The notes under the pieces were generated by a model that did not search any database, had not been told where the DNA came from, and was given only the letters and a program-made list of their open reading frames with translations. Below, in pieces: positions 62,581 through 64,000 of a stretch of 64,000 nucleotides of DNA (position 1 is its first letter; every line of letters starts with the position of its first letter). A program made the position numbers and the translations under genes. Source of the DNA: Halomontanus rarus (GTDB lineage Archaea > Halobacteriota > Halobacteria > Halobacteriales > Natrialbaceae); the NCBI RefSeq assembly GCF_017357405.1, contig NZ_CP071597.1, positions 2,480,001 through 2,544,000 of the forward strand. The letters run 5' to 3'.

Positions 62581-64000
62581 CTAGTCGTCGCCGGGCTCAC
62601 CTCCACCGGGTGCGACCGGACCGATGCCAAGCCCGGATCTGGCCTCGCTGATGTTGTCGATGCCCATGCGCAACAGGGAGAGTGCCAGCACAACCAGCAC
62701 GAGCGCGACGAGACTCAGGAGCGTAAACGAGACGGTGTGAAGCGACAGGTCGATCCCGGCGATCATCCCCGGATCGGCGAGGACGTCGCCCCACACGTCC
62801 CACTCGGTGATCTCCGCGTTCCCGACGGCGGCGGGCTCGATGATGTACGCGGGAAAGCGGATCAGCGCGACCCAGAGGAGTCCGATCACGGTGACGACCA
62901 CCATGAACACCAGCGGGACGCCGGTACTCACCAGCTGCTTCGTATCCCGCCAGTTCGCGAGCCAGACCGTCGCGACCAAGAGTGCGAGCGCCGCGAGCAA
63001 CTGATTCGCACCGCCGAACAACAGCCAGAGGTTCTCCCACGTTCCGGAGGCGACCAGGACGTATCCACCGACTGCGGTGACGCCCGCGTTGGCGTAGCGG
63101 TTCGTCATCGTCTCCTGGAGCGTCGTCTCGGGCGTCCCGATCAGTTCCTCGAGTAGATACCGACCGAGTCGCATCGCCGTGTCGGTACTGGTCAGCAGGA
63201 AGCTGGCGAACACGAGCGCGATGAACGCCGACGCGAGCGTCGCCGAGATACCGAGGGTGGTCACGAGCGCTCCGCCGCCGGCCGGGAACACCGCGATCGC
63301 CGCGCCGAGATTCCCGGCACCGACGGTCGCCGCTGCCAGCGAAACCGCGATGATCGACGTGAGTGCGAGCAGCCCCTCGCCGAGCATCGCGCCGTAACCG
63401 ATCACGCGGGCGTCGCTCTCCTTGTCGAGTTGCTTCGCCGTCGTCCCGGAGGAGACGAGCGAGTGGAACCCGCTGATCGTCCCGCAGGCGATCGTCAGGA
63501 ACAGGAACGGAAGCAACGGTCCGAGACTGGGATGGACGAACCCCGTAAACGCGGGGATCGCGGCTTCCATTCCCTCGATCGTGACCGAGTCGAATTCGAC
63601 GCCGGAAACCGGGACTTCGACCGCCTCGAACGATCCGGTTAACGCGAGGAACGTCCCCACGAACACCCCGAGTAACATCGCGCCGATGCCGGTGTACAGC
63701 AGCGTCGACGTGAGGAAGTCACGCGGCTGCAACAGGACCCACACCGGCAGGACCGCCGCGACGAACGAGTAGAGCACGGTGACGACCGCCCACGCGGCGA
63801 AGTTCGGGTTTATCTGTTCGGCGAGCGGGAGCCACGTCCACGCGCCGGCGTCGCCGAGCAGGACGATCGTCCCCTCCGGCAGGCCGTCGATACCGACCAT
63901 CGCGATGGGGTACTGGATGCCGACCCAGACGCCGGCGAAGACGCCGGCGACGAACAGCGCCGCTCCCGGCAGGAACGGGCCGTCGAACTGGTAGAGGTAC
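62581..64000 (-). CDS. cstA: Carbon starvation protein CstA, pyruvate/peptide transporter family (5' part cut by window)
   Basis: A multi-span membrane transporter. CstA-family proteins import peptides or pyruvate under carbon limitation. The visible 473 codons cover the middle and C-terminal parts with about ten helices. Family segments are FLTIACGTISGFHSLVSSGT, TAKQLDKESDARVIGYGAML, GEGLLALTSIIAVSLAAATV, LLEELIGTPETTLQETMTNR and NLWLLFGGANQLLAALALLV. The frame is open to the window edge, so the N-terminus lies outside. Confidence 0.93.
   Translation of the reverse strand, partial: YLYQFDGPFLPGAALFVAGVFAGVWVGIQYPIAMVGIDGLPEGTIVLLGDAGAWTWLPLAEQINPNFAAWAVVTVLYSFVAAVLPVWVLLQPRDFLTSTLLYTGIGAMLLGVFVGTFLALTGSFEAVEVPVSGVEFDSVTIEGMEAAIPAFTGFVHPSLGPLLPFLFLTIACGTISGFHSLVSSGTTAKQLDKESDARVIGYGAMLGEGLLALTSIIAVSLAAATVGAGNLGAAIAVFPAGGGALVTTLGISATLASAFIALVFASFLLTSTDTAMRLGRYLLEELIGTPETTLQETMTNRYANAGVTAVGGYVLVASGTWENLWLLFGGANQLLAALALLVATVWLANWRDTKQLVSTGVPLVFMVVVTVIGLLWVALIRFPAYIIEPAAVGNAEITEWDVWGDVLADPGMIAGIDLSLHTVSFTLLSLVALVLVVLALSLLRMGIDNISEARSGLGIGPVAPGGGEPGDD

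Overview
The window looks like a chromosomal stretch of a halophilic archaeon (class Halobacteria; a Natrialbales-type genome is my inference). The evidence is a high-GC sequence, strongly acidic proteins, many Tat-lipoprotein signals (RR motif plus an AGC or GGC lipobox), TATA-like boxes 22-35 bp before start codons with few Shine-Dalgarno leaders, TAATG and ATGA stop/start overlaps, and families typical of haloarchaea (Htr-type transducers, TrmB regulators, halocyanin-like lipoproteins, MoxR/DUF58/DUF4129 clusters). No rRNA, tRNA or CRISPR array was seen.

Layout. 1-6.5 kb, all minus strand: a truncated DppB-type permease, a Yip1-like membrane protein, and a MoxR ATPase / membrane protein / DUF58 / DUF4129 cluster. 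6.8-16.4 kb: a chemotaxis transducer, a cupredoxin-like lipoprotein lacking the usual copper ligands, a HEAT-repeat protein, two convergent family-5 substrate-binding lipoproteins and two small membrane proteins. 17-27 kb: a BNR-type beta-propeller protein and a multidomain PL11 rhamnogalacturonan lyase with FN3, lectin-like and dockerin-like parts, flanking a gene-poor region, a PHP phosphoesterase and a RecJ-like DHH nuclease. 27-41 kb: tetrapyrrole genes (hemC-cobA-hemD, hemL, hemB) interleaved with truncated haemoglobin, a quinol-type nitric oxide reductase, a TrmB regulator and an ammonium transporter fused to its own PII protein. Between amt and hemB lies an AT-rich patch with a short gly-rich secreted-peptide gene cut by an amber codon.

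41-50 kb: three overlapping or closely spaced genes carrying four copies of one DUF6065-like module, an orphan antitoxin-like protein, a membrane Fe-S oxidoreductase (HdrD/GlpC-like), a haloarchaeal conserved protein, an orphan Cas4-like nuclease, a candidate structured RNA ahead of a 50-residue zinc-ribbon protein, TsaC/Sua5, and a two-gene unit pairing a glutaredoxin-like protein with a cysteine-free peroxiredoxin-like protein. 50-64 kb: a CNNM/CorC-type CBS protein, two haloarchaeal unknowns, a PiT-type phosphate permease, a four-gene polar amino acid ABC operon, a DUF5828-like protein, a solo IS200/IS605-type hairpin beside a Met/Gln-rich ORF, uracil phosphoribosyltransferase, two small unknowns and a truncated CstA.

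Most of the window is core metabolism and transport. The best candidates for undescribed biology are the quadruplicated DUF6065-like module with its palindromic promoter, the structured 5' RNA before the zinc-ribbon microprotein, the amber-interrupted peptide, the 26-codon ORF coupled to amt-PII, and the redox-family proteins that have lost their catalytic or metal residues.
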